From assembly GCF_023715445.1 (NCBI RefSeq), contig NZ_JAMBOD010000001.1, positions 1,240,001-1,304,000 on the forward strand: a stretch of DNA of 64,000 nt. The letters are read 5' to 3'. Source of the stretch: Fictibacillus nanhaiensis. Lineage in GTDB: Bacteria > Bacillota > Bacilli > Bacillales > Fictibacillaceae. The translations under genes were made by a program, and so were the position numbers. The notes under the pieces were generated by a model that was not told the DNA's origin, searched no databases, and saw only the letters and a program-made list of their open reading frames with translations. Shown here piece by piece: positions 1-8,609 of the stretch (position 1 is the stretch's first letter; each line of letters begins with the position of its first letter).

Positions 1-2841
1 TGAATCTCCTTCTGCAAACATACTGCCTTCAAAGCTCCAGACGTCACTTAATTGGAGGCTCGAACCTTTCAATGCTTTAAGCAAAGCCGATAGATAATCT
101 TTGTCTGTACCGATCACTTCCCCGGTTGATGTCATCATTGGACATAGAACAGGTGAAACTCCTGAAAGCTTGATCGTTGAAAAAACTGGAGCTTTTACTG
201 TAACAAAGGGCTGGCCGTTATGCTCTTTCTCAAGATTCAATTGGCTTATTGCAGATCCGAGCATCAGCTCTGTTGCTTTTTGAACTAAATTAATATCCGT
301 AATCTTACTCATAATCGGTACAGTTCTTGAAGCTCTTGGATTTACTTCAATCACATACACGTCTTCATTTTTAATTGCGAACTGAATGTTGAATAACCCT
401 TTGTAGTTCATACTTTCTGCAATTTTCTTTGAATAAGAAATCAAACGTTCTTGGACAGTATCTGAAAGTGTCTGAGGCGGGGTAACGGTTAAGCTGTCAC
501 CAGAATGAACACCTGTGCCTTCAATATGTTCAAAAATCCCCGGAATGTAAATGTCAGCTCCATCTGTTAACACATCCACCTCAGCTTCTTTTCCTATTAG
601 GAAAGTATCGATTAAGATCGGGTAGCTAACATCTGCTTTCAACAAAAATTCACTTAGTTCCAGGGCCGAATAAAACACCTTCATTCCGCTTCCCCCGATT
701 ACATAAGAAGGACGAACAAGAACTGGAAAACCAAGTATTTCTGCAAATTTTTTCGTTTCTTCTTCATTATGAGCAGTGAATCCATCTAATTTAGGGATAC
801 TGATATTCTCTAAAAATTGATAGAAGCGTTCTCTGTCTTCCATCTGATCTACCGTATCTGCTGGAGTACCTAAAACGTGAACCCCAGCCTTCTCTAATTT
901 TTCAGCTAAGTTTATGGACGTCTGCCCGCCGAACTGTAAAATAACATCAGTAATTCCTTCAAACTGCAATACGTTATAGATGTCCTCAAACGTTAACGGT
1001 TCGAAGTATAAAGAATCTGATACTTCATAATCCGTACTGACTGTTTCAGGATTGTTATTAATCAGAATAGCCTCATATCCCAGTTTGTTAAGAGCTAATG
1101 CACTATGGACACAGCAATAATCAAACTCCACTCCTTGCCCGATTCGTATCGGGCCTGAACCAATAACCGCAACTTTCTTCTTCTGTTCTGGCTGTTTATC
1201 ACTTACTCCACTCCAGCTAGAATAAAAATAGGTGGTTTTCGCTTCGAATTCTGCCGCACAAGTATCAACCATTTTGTAGGAAGGAATGATGTTCCATTCT
1301 TCCCGTTTGCTCCGTACGTCAAATTCAGATACAGACCAAATAGCTGAAAGATATTGATCCGAAAAGCCTAACTTTTTTGCGGTCTGCATGTGTGATTCAC
1401 CAATTTTGTCCAAGCTTACCTCTTTTAGTGTCTTATCGATGTGAACCATCTGGCTGAAAACGGATAAAAAGTAAGGCGATATCTTTGTTATGCTTTGAAT
1501 TTCATCTGCTGAAACATCACGGCGCAGCAGTTCAAGAACTGCAAAAAAGCGCCGGTCGTCCGCGTTGGCTGCTAAATCGTACAGTGTCTCTTTTTCAATA
1601 GAAATCAGTTCCTTTAAAAACATGCCCTCCGTTTTTAACTCCAGTGATCGGATTGCCTTTTGAAAGGCAGCTGCCATGTTTCTCTCTAGCGCCATTACTT
1701 CTCCTGTTGCCTTCATCTGTGTCCCTAGCTTCCGGTCTGCATCATGAAATTTATCAAAGGGCCATCGAGGCATTTTAACTGCAACATAATCCAGAGCAGG
1801 TTCAAAGCTTGCGAATGTAGTTCCCGTTACAGGATTCTTCAGTTCATGAAGATTGTAGCCGAGAGCAAGTTTGGCTGCGATTTTGGCAATCGGGTAGCCT
1901 GTAGCCTTTGAAGCAAGTGCAGAAGAACGGCTCACGCGCGGATTCACCTCGATCAAATAATATTCAGATGTATGAGGATCAAGGGCAAATTGAATGTTGC
2001 ATCCGCCTACGATCTCTAACGCGTTAATGATTGTAAGAGAGGCTTTTCTTAACGACTGGTACTCATCATCAGTCAGCGTCTGGCTCGGTGCAACAACTAC
2101 AGAATCACCAGTGTGTACGCCAACTGGATCAACGTTCTCCATATTACAAACTGTGATACATGTTCCATTCTCATCACGCATTACTTCATACTCAATCTCT
2201 TTAAAGCCTGCGATGCTTGTTTCAATTAAACATTGATTGATAGGGCTTGCCGAGAGACCTTGTTTAACAAGCGTTGACAGGTCTTGTTTTGAACTAGCAA
2301 TTCCTCCTCCAAAACCGCCTAAAGTGTACGCTGGACGTACAATAACGGGATAACCTGTTCTCCCTGCAAATCCGATTGCTTCTTCGACAGAGAACACGAT
2401 CTCACTTTCTGGCACAGGCTCACCAAGCTCCCGCATCAAGGAACGGAATGCGTCACGGTCCTCTGCTTTTTTTATTGAATGTATATCAGTGCCTAAAAGC
2501 TTAACGCCATATTTTTGAAGGATGCCTTTTTCATTGAGCTCCATTGCCAAGTTTAAGCCTGTTTGACCACCAACCGTTGCTAAAAGTCCGTCAGGCTTTT
2601 CCTTTTGGATAATTTGTTCTGCATACTCAGACGTTAATGGCTCAAAGTAAATTTCATCGGCAAAGGTTTTATCCGTCATAATTGTCGCAGGATTATTGTT
2701 GATCAAAACGACTTGAATGCCTTCTTCCTTTAGGGCTTTGCACGCTTGCGTCCCTGAATAATCAAATTCTGCTGCCTGACCTATAACTATAGGTCCTGAG
2801 CCAATCACTAGAACTTTCTTGATGTCGGATCGTTTAGGCAT
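1..2841 (-). CDS. carB: Carbamoyl-phosphate synthase large subunit, arginine operon (3' end outside window)
   Basis: Makes carbamoyl phosphate from bicarbonate, ATP and the ammonia delivered by CarA. The frame is open from the ATG at 2841 to the left edge, giving 947 codons of the roughly 1030-1070 usual for the family, so only the C-terminal tail is missing. The N-terminus reads MPKRSDIKKVLVIGSGPI and is followed by the typical FDYSGTQA and NNNPATIMTD segments. The last visible residues, GSMFAEGDS, fit the second ATP-grasp half. The start overlaps the carA stop by 8 bases, so the two subunits are translationally coupled. Placement after argCJBD marks it as the arginine-type enzyme rather than the pyrimidine one. 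Confidence 0.96.
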   Translation of the reverse strand, partial: MPKRSDIKKVLVIGSGPIVIGQAAEFDYSGTQACKALKEEGIQVVLINNNPATIMTDKTFADEIYFEPLTSEYAEQIIQKEKPDGLLATVGGQTGLNLAMELNEKGILQKYGVKLLGTDIHSIKKAEDRDAFRSLMRELGEPVPESEIVFSVEEAIGFAGRTGYPVIVRPAYTLGGFGGGIASSKQDLSTLVKQGLSASPINQCLIETSIAGFKEIEYEVMRDENGTCITVCNMENVDPVGVHTGDSVVVAPSQTLTDDEYQSLRKASLTIINALEIVGGCNIQFALDPHTSEYYLIEVNPRVSRSSALASKATGYPIAKIAAKLALGYNLHELKNPVTGTTFASFEPALDYVAVKMPRWPFDKFHDADRKLGTQMKATGEVMALERNMAAAFQKAIRSLELKTEGMFLKELISIEKETLYDLAANADDRRFFAVLELLRRDVSADEIQSITKISPYFLSVFSQMVHIDKTLKEVSLDKIGESHMQTAKKLGFSDQYLSAIWSVSEFDVRSKREEWNIIPSYKMVDTCAAEFEAKTTYFYSSWSGVSDKQPEQKKKVAVIGSGPIRIGQGVEFDYCCVHSALALNKLGYEAILINNNPETVSTDYEVSDSLYFEPLTFEDIYNVLQFEGITDVILQFGGQTSINLAEKLEKAGVHVLGTPADTVDQMEDRERFYQFLENISIPKLDGFTAHNEEETKKFAEILGFPVLVRPSYVIGGSGMKVFYSALELSEFLLKADVSYPILIDTFLIGKEAEVDVLTDGADIYIPGIFEHIEGTGVHSGDSLTVTPPQTLSDTVQERLISYSKKIAESMNYKGLFNIQFAIKNEDVYVIEVNPRASRTVPIMSKITDINLVQKATELMLGSAISQLNLEKEHNGQPFVTVKAPVFSTIKLSGVSPVLCPMMTSTGEVIGTDKDYLSALLKALKGSSLQLSDVWSFEGSMFAEGDS

Positions 2842-3886
2842 AACTTCTCACCTTCTCTTTATGCTTTACATTCTGGATGAAATCTTGAAAGATTTCTGCA
2901 TGTTCCTGCGGACCAGGTGCAGCTTCAGGGTGAAACTGAACACTTGAAACGTTATACTTGCTGTGCCAAAGTCCTTCAACACTCTTGTCGTTCACGTTCT
3001 CAAACCAGATGTTAAAACCGGTTGACGCCAGGCTCTCTTTTTTCACAACATAACTATGATTTTGTGAACTCATCGATACCTTTCCAGTTCTCACGTTCAT
3101 GACTGGATGATTAGCACCGCGGTGCCCAAATTTTAGTTTCATCGTCTCTCCGCCAAACGCCAATGCCAGAATTTGATGGCCAAGACAAATTCCAAAAACC
3201 GGGTAACGGACAGCGAGGTTTTTATAGCGATGAAAGTACTTTGAAAATCTCATAGGATCTCCAGCACCATTTGAGAATACGAATCCATCTGGATTCAACT
3301 TCTCTATTTCAGCAATATCATAGTCATATGGAACAACCGTAACTGAGCATCCTTGGCTTATTATTGAATCTGCAATAGATTTTTTATATCCAAAATCGAT
3401 AAGAACGATATGAGTTTCCCCTGTTCCTGCCTTCTTAACAGCTGTCTTCGGCCAGCACACTTCTATATGAAAGGAGTGTGAAGGTATACTGCCTGAATGC
3501 ATAACAGCTGGAACTGAGCCTCTTTCCCGAATTTGCTGAATAAGTGCCCTTGTATCGACATTGGTTAAGGCAGGTATTTTGTGACTGTTTAGATAATTTG
3601 CTAATGATTGACGGCTTTCATCTACAGGAAAAGAATAGTATTCTGCCATAATGACACCGGCCACCTGAATTTCAGCGGATTCCATACTTTCGGGATGAAA
3701 ACCGTAATTTCCGATAAAAGGATAAGAGAATACAACAATTTGTCCTTGGTAAGATGGATCTGTCAACACTTGTTCATAACCAGTCATGCCTGTATAAAAT
3801 ACAACTTCTCCGGAACAGTATTGAGTGTCACCGAGCCATTCCCCGGCAAACGAAATCCCGTTCACTAAAGTAATACTGCCTTTCAT
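2834..3886 (-). CDS. carA: Carbamoyl-phosphate synthase small (glutaminase) subunit
   Basis: Hydrolyses glutamine and passes ammonia to CarB. At 350 residues it is of normal length. The N-terminal CarA domain has the TGMTGYEQVLTDPSY segment. The C-terminal class I glutamine amidotransferase domain shows the nucleophile Cys in GICLGHQ and the His/Glu pair in FHPEA. The ATG at 3886 has a GGAGAGGG ribosome binding site 7 bases upstream. It is the fifth gene of the arg operon, 87 bases after argD. An ARG-box-like sequence lies in that gap, so carAB may have partly separate control. Confidence 0.96.
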   Translation of the reverse strand: MKGSITLVNGISFAGEWLGDTQYCSGEVVFYTGMTGYEQVLTDPSYQGQIVVFSYPFIGNYGFHPESMESAEIQVAGVIMAEYYSFPVDESRQSLANYLNSHKIPALTNVDTRALIQQIRERGSVPAVMHSGSIPSHSFHIEVCWPKTAVKKAGTGETHIVLIDFGYKKSIADSIISQGCSVTVVPYDYDIAEIEKLNPDGFVFSNGAGDPMRFSKYFHRYKNLAVRYPVFGICLGHQILALAFGGETMKLKFGHRGANHPVMNVRTGKVSMSSQNHSYVVKKESLASTGFNIWFENVNDKSVEGLWHSKYNVSSVQFHPEAAPGPQEHAEIFQDFIQNVKHKEKVRSYA

Positions 3887-3921
3887 AGGTTAACCCTCTC
3901 CTTGTATAAAACATATAAGTA

Positions 3922-3939
3922 TTCGTATTTTTATTCATT
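3922..3939 (-). promoter_or_regulatory. ARG-box-like ArgR/AhrC site upstream of carA
   Basis: On the minus strand these 18 bases read AATGAATAAAAATACGAA. This agrees at 14 of 18 positions with the B. subtilis ARG box CATGAATAAAAATKCAAK as I recall it. It lies 36 bases upstream of the carA start, where arginine-dependent control would make sense. Binding is inferred from sequence only. Confidence 0.55.
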
Positions 3940-3950
3940 TATGCGTATAA

Positions 3951-3976
3951 AAAATAAGGATTTTTCATCCTTTTTA
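3951..3976 (-). terminator. Weak hairpin plus T-run between argD and carA
   Basis: On the minus strand AAGGAT and ATCCTT pair around a 5-base loop and are followed by ATTTTTTAT. The hairpin overlaps the argD stop. With only 6 bp and two G-C pairs it is at best a partial terminator that would lower carAB expression relative to argCJBD. Confidence 0.35.
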
Positions 3977-5131
3977 TTTTGATACTGTTTGAAATTGAAT
4001 AAATAATTGTTTCACGATACCTGCAGCAGCATTTAATTCTTCACTAGAAACGGTTAATGGCGGAAGCAGCCGGATCACGTTCTCTCCAGCAGGGACAGTT
4101 AGAAGACCTTGTTCTTCAAGCTTTTCTATCAAACTTCCGACTGGTCTCTCACACTCAATCCCGATTAGTAGCCCTTTACCTCTGATTTCTTTCACGAGTG
4201 AGCAGCTTTGTAACGATTCAATCAGCATATCTTTAAAGTCGTTCCCTTTTCTTTCAACATCTTTTAAGAAATTTTCCTGAAAAATCACATTAAGGACCGA
4301 CTGGCTTACAGCACATGCAAGCGGACTTCCCCCAAATGTTGTTCCATGGCTTCCTGGTCCAAATGCATCTCTCAGCTTTTCTTTTCCAAGCATTGCGCCA
4401 ATCGGGAACCCATTGCCCAGCCCTTTTGCAAGAGTAATAATATCTGGATGTAAACCGAAATGTTCATATGCATATCTTTTACCTGTTCTTCCGATTCCTG
4501 TTTGCACTTCATCAATGATTAAGAGAATTTCATGTTCATCGCAGAGCTTTTGAATTTCGTTATAGAATGAATCATCACCCATTCTGACTCCGCCTTCACC
4601 TTGAAAGATTTCCAGCATAACAGCAGCCGTCTGATCGTCCATATTCTTTTTCAGCTGTTCTGATTCATTCCATGGAGAGTGTACGAATTCTGGAACGAGC
4701 GGGCCGTAACCATCTTTAATCTTTTGCTGGCCTGTAGCTGACATCGAACCGAATGTACGTCCGTGAAAAGAATCCTTAAACGTTATGATTTTATTCTTTC
4801 CTGTATACTTTTTTGCGAGTTTTATAGCAGCTTCATTAGCTTCAGCACCGCTGTTGCAGAAAAAAACTAAATCTAATGGCGTTTCTTTCACAAGGGTCTC
4901 AGCAAGGATTTCCTGCTGTTCAATTTTAAACAAATTGGATGTATGCCATATTTTCTCACTTTGTTCTTTTAAAGCGGAAACGACTTCAGGATGACAATGT
5001 CCAAGGCTGGTAACTGCGATTCCGCTGGTGAAGTCCAAATATCTCTTGTTGTTTTCATCATACACATATGTTCCGCTTCCTTTTTGAAGCTGAAATTCTT
5101 TTCTTTTATAAGTCGGAAATAAAGCACTCAT
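3974..5131 (-). CDS. argD: Acetylornithine aminotransferase
   Basis: PLP-dependent class III transaminase that converts N-acetylglutamate semialdehyde to N-acetylornithine, step 4 of arginine synthesis. The 385 residues are of family length. The substrate/PLP region is CNSGAEANEAAIKLAKK, the cofactor Asp lies in IIDEVQTGIGRTG, and the Schiff-base Lys is in ITLAKGLGNGFPIG. The start ATG overlaps the argB stop by 4 bases (ATGA arrangement), showing coupling. Class III transaminases share substrates, but the operon settles the call. Confidence 0.97.
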   Translation of the reverse strand: MSALFPTYKRKEFQLQKGSGTYVYDENNKRYLDFTSGIAVTSLGHCHPEVVSALKEQSEKIWHTSNLFKIEQQEILAETLVKETPLDLVFFCNSGAEANEAAIKLAKKYTGKNKIITFKDSFHGRTFGSMSATGQQKIKDGYGPLVPEFVHSPWNESEQLKKNMDDQTAAVMLEIFQGEGGVRMGDDSFYNEIQKLCDEHEILLIIDEVQTGIGRTGKRYAYEHFGLHPDIITLAKGLGNGFPIGAMLGKEKLRDAFGPGSHGTTFGGSPLACAVSQSVLNVIFQENFLKDVERKGNDFKDMLIESLQSCSLVKEIRGKGLLIGIECERPVGSLIEKLEEQGLLTVPAGENVIRLLPPLTVSSEELNAAAGIVKQLFIQFQTVSK

Positions 5132-5880
5132 AATGCCAGCACCTCTTTATAGCAGCGGGTACCTGACAACGATTGATCTGTGATCAGCACTTCCTCAATA
5201 TTTAGCTCCAGGCATTTTATGACTGCTTCTACCTTTGGTATCATCCCTCCATAAATATGGCCGTCATGAATGCTTTGTTTTAACTCTGTCACGCTTAAAT
5301 GATCCATTTCCTGTCCTTCGATCTGAATACCTGAAGTATCGGTAACAAAACAAACAGAGGTTGCCAAAAGTGCTGATGCCGTTTCTCCAGCAGCAGTGTC
5401 TGCATTAATGTTAACTTCTTCTCCTTTATCAGTGATGCCTAAAGAAGCGATAACAGGTACTTTTCCAGATTCCAATAATTTTTCCAAAATGGCCGTGTTT
5501 ACGTTTTTTACTTTGCCGACATAGCCATACTTTTCTTCGTTTAAATAATCACATTGAATCAACATATGTTCTGATCCGCAAAGCCCAACTGCTTTAATGC
5601 CTTCCTGGTTCAATCTTTCTACTAGATTGGAATTGGCTATATCTTTTAATGCTTTCTTTACACAAGAAAGTGCATTCTTTGATGTGATACGGATACCGTC
5701 TTTTATCTGAATCGGCAGTCCAGCTTCTTTTAATTTTTTGTTTATTTCAGGTCCGCCTCCATGAACAATCACTACTTTTTCGCCATTTTGTATTTTATTT
5801 TTCAGGGTTTTAAAAAAGGCAGGCTGTAAATTCTCTAATGTACTGCCTCCGATTTTTATTATAGAGAACAAGCTTCTCAC
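5128..5880 (-). CDS. argB: Acetylglutamate kinase
   Basis: Phosphorylates N-acetylglutamate, step 2 of arginine synthesis. This amino-acid kinase fold protein has the N-terminal KIGGST phosphate loop, the VIVHGGGPEINKKL substrate loop and a C-terminal IYGGMIPKVEA segment. The GTG at 5880 sits only a couple of bases from its AAGGA motif. The in-frame TTG at 5871 (MFSIIKIGG) has better spacing and may be the true start. It lies 6 bases after argJ and overlaps argD. Confidence 0.95.
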   Translation of the reverse strand: MRSLFSIIKIGGSTLENLQPAFFKTLKNKIQNGEKVVIVHGGGPEINKKLKEAGLPIQIKDGIRITSKNALSCVKKALKDIANSNLVERLNQEGIKAVGLCGSEHMLIQCDYLNEEKYGYVGKVKNVNTAILEKLLESGKVPVIASLGITDKGEEVNINADTAAGETASALLATSVCFVTDTSGIQIEGQEMDHLSVTELKQSIHDGHIYGGMIPKVEAVIKCLELNIEEVLITDQSLSGTRCYKEVLAL

Positions 5881-5886
5881 ATCCTT

Positions 5887-7113
5887 CTACGTTCTATAAC
5901 TAGCATTAATCTGAACATAATCATAGGTTAGATCGCATCCCCATGCTCGCCCGTATCCGATGCCTTCAGATAGAATCACCGTAATATGAATCTCCTGGCC
6001 TTTTAAGTAGTTTCGAATCTCTTCTTCTGAGAAAACTACCGGCTCTCCGTCTGCCACCACTTCATGATCTCCAATCAATATATTTATTTGATCAGGATTA
6101 AAAGATACTCCGCTATAACCGGCAGCTGCGAGAATCCTTCCCCAGTTAGCGTCACATCCAAAGACAGCCGTTTTCACAAGAGGTGACCCGACAACAGTTT
6201 TCGCTATCACTCTAGCTTCCTTTTCTGTTCTGGCTCCCTGGACATTCACTTCGATAAGTTTACTGGCTCCTTCACCATCTTTTGCGATAAGTTTGCCTAA
6301 ATCTTCACAAACTAGAACAAGTGCATCTAAGAATAACTCCCACTCGGGATGATTTTTGTTCAGTTCCTCATTTTCGGCCATACCGTTCGCAAGCATGAGA
6401 ACCATATCGTTCGTTGACGTATCACCATCAACCGTAATGCAGTTGAAAGTTCTTTCTACTGCATATGACAGCGCCTCGTGAAGATCATCTTGATGAATGT
6501 TTGCATCTGTTGTAAGAAAACCAAGCATTGTCGCCATATTTGGATGAATCATCCCTGATCCTTTAGCAGTTCCTGCTATAGTAATTTCTTTGTCATTGAT
6601 TTTTAGAGAGTACGCCGTATTTTTAGATACCGTATCGGTAGTTAAAATCGCTTGCGAAAAATCAATCGATCCCTTTAAATTAGAATCAAGCTCAAGATTT
6701 TGAATCCCGGATGTTATTTTATCCATCGGCAGGTGTTCTCCGATTACCCCGGTAGATGCTACTCCTACAAGGTGTGGAGGAATTCCAAGCTTATTCGCAA
6801 TCTGCAGCTGCATTTTTTTTGCATCCTCGAGTCCTTTTTTACCGGTACATGCATTGGCGTTTCCGGAGTTAACAATTACTGCCTGAAGCTTCCCTTCTTG
6901 TTTGATGCTCTCCTGCGTCACCTTTAGCGGAGCAGCCTGTACTTGGTTTGTCGTGTAAACCCCGGCTGCGTTTGCTGGTGTCAGACTGTATAGCAGCCCT
7001 AAATCCAGCTTCTTATGTTTTACTCCGCAATGCAGCCCGCTTGCATAAAAGCCTTTTGGTGTTGCGATATTAATTCCTGTTACCTTGTGTATGGATGGTC
7101 TTGTAGCCTGCAT
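5887..7113 (-). CDS. argJ: Bifunctional ornithine acetyltransferase / N-acetylglutamate synthase
   Basis: Recycles the acetyl group from acetylornithine to glutamate and, in the bifunctional type, also makes acetylglutamate from acetyl-CoA. The precursor has the autocleavage region GMIHPNMATMLGFLTTD. Cleavage is expected just before the Thr of ATML, giving alpha and beta chains. Length is 408 residues. The ATG at 7113 has GGAGG 8 bases upstream. No separate argA/argE is seen, which fits the cyclic pathway typical of Bacillus. Confidence 0.97.
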   Translation of the reverse strand: MQATRPSIHKVTGINIATPKGFYASGLHCGVKHKKLDLGLLYSLTPANAAGVYTTNQVQAAPLKVTQESIKQEGKLQAVIVNSGNANACTGKKGLEDAKKMQLQIANKLGIPPHLVGVASTGVIGEHLPMDKITSGIQNLELDSNLKGSIDFSQAILTTDTVSKNTAYSLKINDKEITIAGTAKGSGMIHPNMATMLGFLTTDANIHQDDLHEALSYAVERTFNCITVDGDTSTNDMVLMLANGMAENEELNKNHPEWELFLDALVLVCEDLGKLIAKDGEGASKLIEVNVQGARTEKEARVIAKTVVGSPLVKTAVFGCDANWGRILAAAGYSGVSFNPDQINILIGDHEVVADGEPVVFSEEEIRNYLKGQEIHITVILSEGIGYGRAWGCDLTYDYVQINASYRT

Positions 7114-7131
7114 CTATCCTGCCTCCTTTAT

Positions 7132-8166
7132 TTAAGGGAACAATGGCGACTGTTTCAGTCCCTCTAATTCGTTCAAACCAAACATGATATTCATATTTTG
7201 CACGGCCTGCCCAGCAGCACCTTTAATCAGGTTATCTATAACTGATATGACAGTGATTCGATTTGTCCGTTCATCAATAGCAAATGTTAAGTCACAATAG
7301 TTTGAGCCATACACCTGTTTTGTGAATAGTTCTGTATTTTCTTTAAAAACCCGGACAAATGGTTTAGCTTGATAAAATTCTTGAAAAACCTCTGTTACGG
7401 AATGAAATTGAATCTCTTCTGCTAACTCTGCATACATTGTGGCCATTATTCCTCTAGTCATAGGAACAAGATGCGTAGTAAAGGTGATATTTGTATCTGT
7501 ACCCGTTACTGTTTTCATCGCTTGTTCAATCTCTGGGATATGCTGATGTTTGTTTATCTTGTAAACACTCAGACTATCGTTTGCTTTCGTGAAATGAGAT
7601 GCTTTTTGCGGTGAAGCACCAGCTCCTGAAATTCCGCTTTTTGCATCAATAATGATTGTTTCAGGGTTTATCAATCCCGTTTTTAATAATGGCAGCATTC
7701 CAAGCAGCACTGCTGTAGGATAACATCCTGGATTTGCAATCAATCCTGCTTTTGAAATTTCGTTCTGGTTCCATTCAGATAAACCATAAACTGCTTTATT
7801 TACGATTGAAGTATCAGGAGGCTCTTTCCCATACCACTCTCGGTATATATCCGGATCCTTTAATCGATAATCTCCTGCCAAATCGATCACTTTTGCCTTT
7901 CGTCCTATAAATGACGGCAAAAGCTCTGTTGAAGCACCGCTTGGAGCCGAACAGAACAAAACATCTAATTCATCTGTGTTTAACTGATCGAAAGAACGCA
8001 GTTGATCCATGTTAATCCCGTATAGATGGGGCGCTTCTTCTGAAAGTAATTGTCCTTCTCTAGAGGAGGAATAGAGTAACACTTCATTAATTTCTGGATG
8101 TGCCGTTAACAGCCGGAACAATTCTAATCCGCCATATCCGGTAACTCCAATAATTCCAGCTCTCAA
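7132..8166 (-). CDS. argC: N-acetyl-gamma-glutamyl-phosphate reductase
   Basis: NADPH-dependent reduction of N-acetylglutamyl phosphate, step 3 of arginine synthesis. The N-terminal Rossmann motif is GITGYGG-like (GVTGYGGLELFRLL) and the catalytic Cys lies in NPGCYPTAVLLG. The 344 residues are of normal length. The TTG start at 8166 has AAGGAG 9 bases upstream. It is the first gene of the operon, 18 bases ahead of argJ, directly downstream of a SigA-type promoter. Confidence 0.97.
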   Translation of the reverse strand: MRAGIIGVTGYGGLELFRLLTAHPEINEVLLYSSSREGQLLSEEAPHLYGINMDQLRSFDQLNTDELDVLFCSAPSGASTELLPSFIGRKAKVIDLAGDYRLKDPDIYREWYGKEPPDTSIVNKAVYGLSEWNQNEISKAGLIANPGCYPTAVLLGMLPLLKTGLINPETIIIDAKSGISGAGASPQKASHFTKANDSLSVYKINKHQHIPEIEQAMKTVTGTDTNITFTTHLVPMTRGIMATMYAELAEEIQFHSVTEVFQEFYQAKPFVRVFKENTELFTKQVYGSNYCDLTFAIDERTNRITVISVIDNLIKGAAGQAVQNMNIMFGLNELEGLKQSPLFP

Positions 8167-8197
8167 ACAACATCACTCCTTTAATAAGTTAAGGTTC

Positions 8198-8226
8198 ATT
8201 ATAGAGATGTATAAAAATTAATTCAA
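8198..8226 (-). promoter_or_regulatory. SigA-type promoter of the arg operon
   Basis: On the minus strand TTGAAT (8226-8221) and TATAAT (8203-8198) are separated by exactly 17 bases and end about 30 bases from the argC start. The -35 lies within TTGAATTAATTTTTA, which resembles half an ARG box, so ArgR/AhrC could compete with polymerase here. That last point is inference. Confidence 0.8.
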
Positions 8227-8281
8227 GAGTATATTTATTAATTTTTTATTTCTTTTAAAATTCAATCATTTTTTATCCCCG

Positions 8282-8332
8282 AAAAATAAAAAAGGATGCC
8301 ACCCAACCATTGCGGGCTCATCCTTTTATTTT
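8282..8332. terminator. Bidirectional intrinsic terminator upstream of argC
   Basis: The arms AAAAGGATG (8290-8298) and CATCCTTTT (8319-8327) pair, with an inner GCCC/GGGT-type stem. Runs of A before and T after make it usable on either strand. It insulates the arg promoter from transcription coming out of the SDR gene. Confidence 0.7.
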
Positions 8333-8420
8333 TGCTGAATCTAGTGACAGATTAAATCGAAACTGACCTTTTTTAATACCACACCAGGTATTAGAGCAGG
8401 AATTCCTGTTGTAAATCAAA

Positions 8421-8500
8421 TTAATCCCACGTTCGTACATTTTTTCTCACGTTAATTAAAATAATCCCACGTTATTTATAAAATAACCACGAATCGACAC
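8421..8500. repeat. Four degenerate direct repeats with a 20-bp period
   Basis: The core CCCACGTT or a variant occurs with its CAC at 8428, 8448, 8468 and 8488, exactly 20 bases apart. The first three also share the flanking A/T pattern (TAATCCCACGTT). The array sits in a non-coding gap between two terminators, so it belongs to no obvious transcript. Its function is unknown. Exact two-turn spacing could fit cooperative protein binding. Confidence 0.7.
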
Positions 8501-8544
8501 ATCTCGACAAATTTTACTACTCTGCTACCCCATGCCCTTTTATT

Positions 8545-8594
8545 AAAAAAGCTTACTTGTTTTGCTAGTTTATTCAACCATCTAACAAGTAAGC
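8545..8594 (-). terminator. Intrinsic terminator after the SDR gene
   Basis: GCTTACTTGTT (8551-8561) and AACAAGTAAGC (8584-8594) are a perfect 11-bp inverted repeat. On the minus strand a run of six T follows. It lies 15 bases after the SDR stop codon. Confidence 0.85.
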
Positions 8595-8609
8595 GTTTGG
8601 CAGGATATA

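Noticed and set aside
8282-8332. T-box-like GGGTGGCA segment upstream of argC
   Set aside because: Only a fragment of the T-box consensus is present. There is no specifier stem or antiterminator, and the structure is a plain bidirectional hairpin upstream of the promoter.
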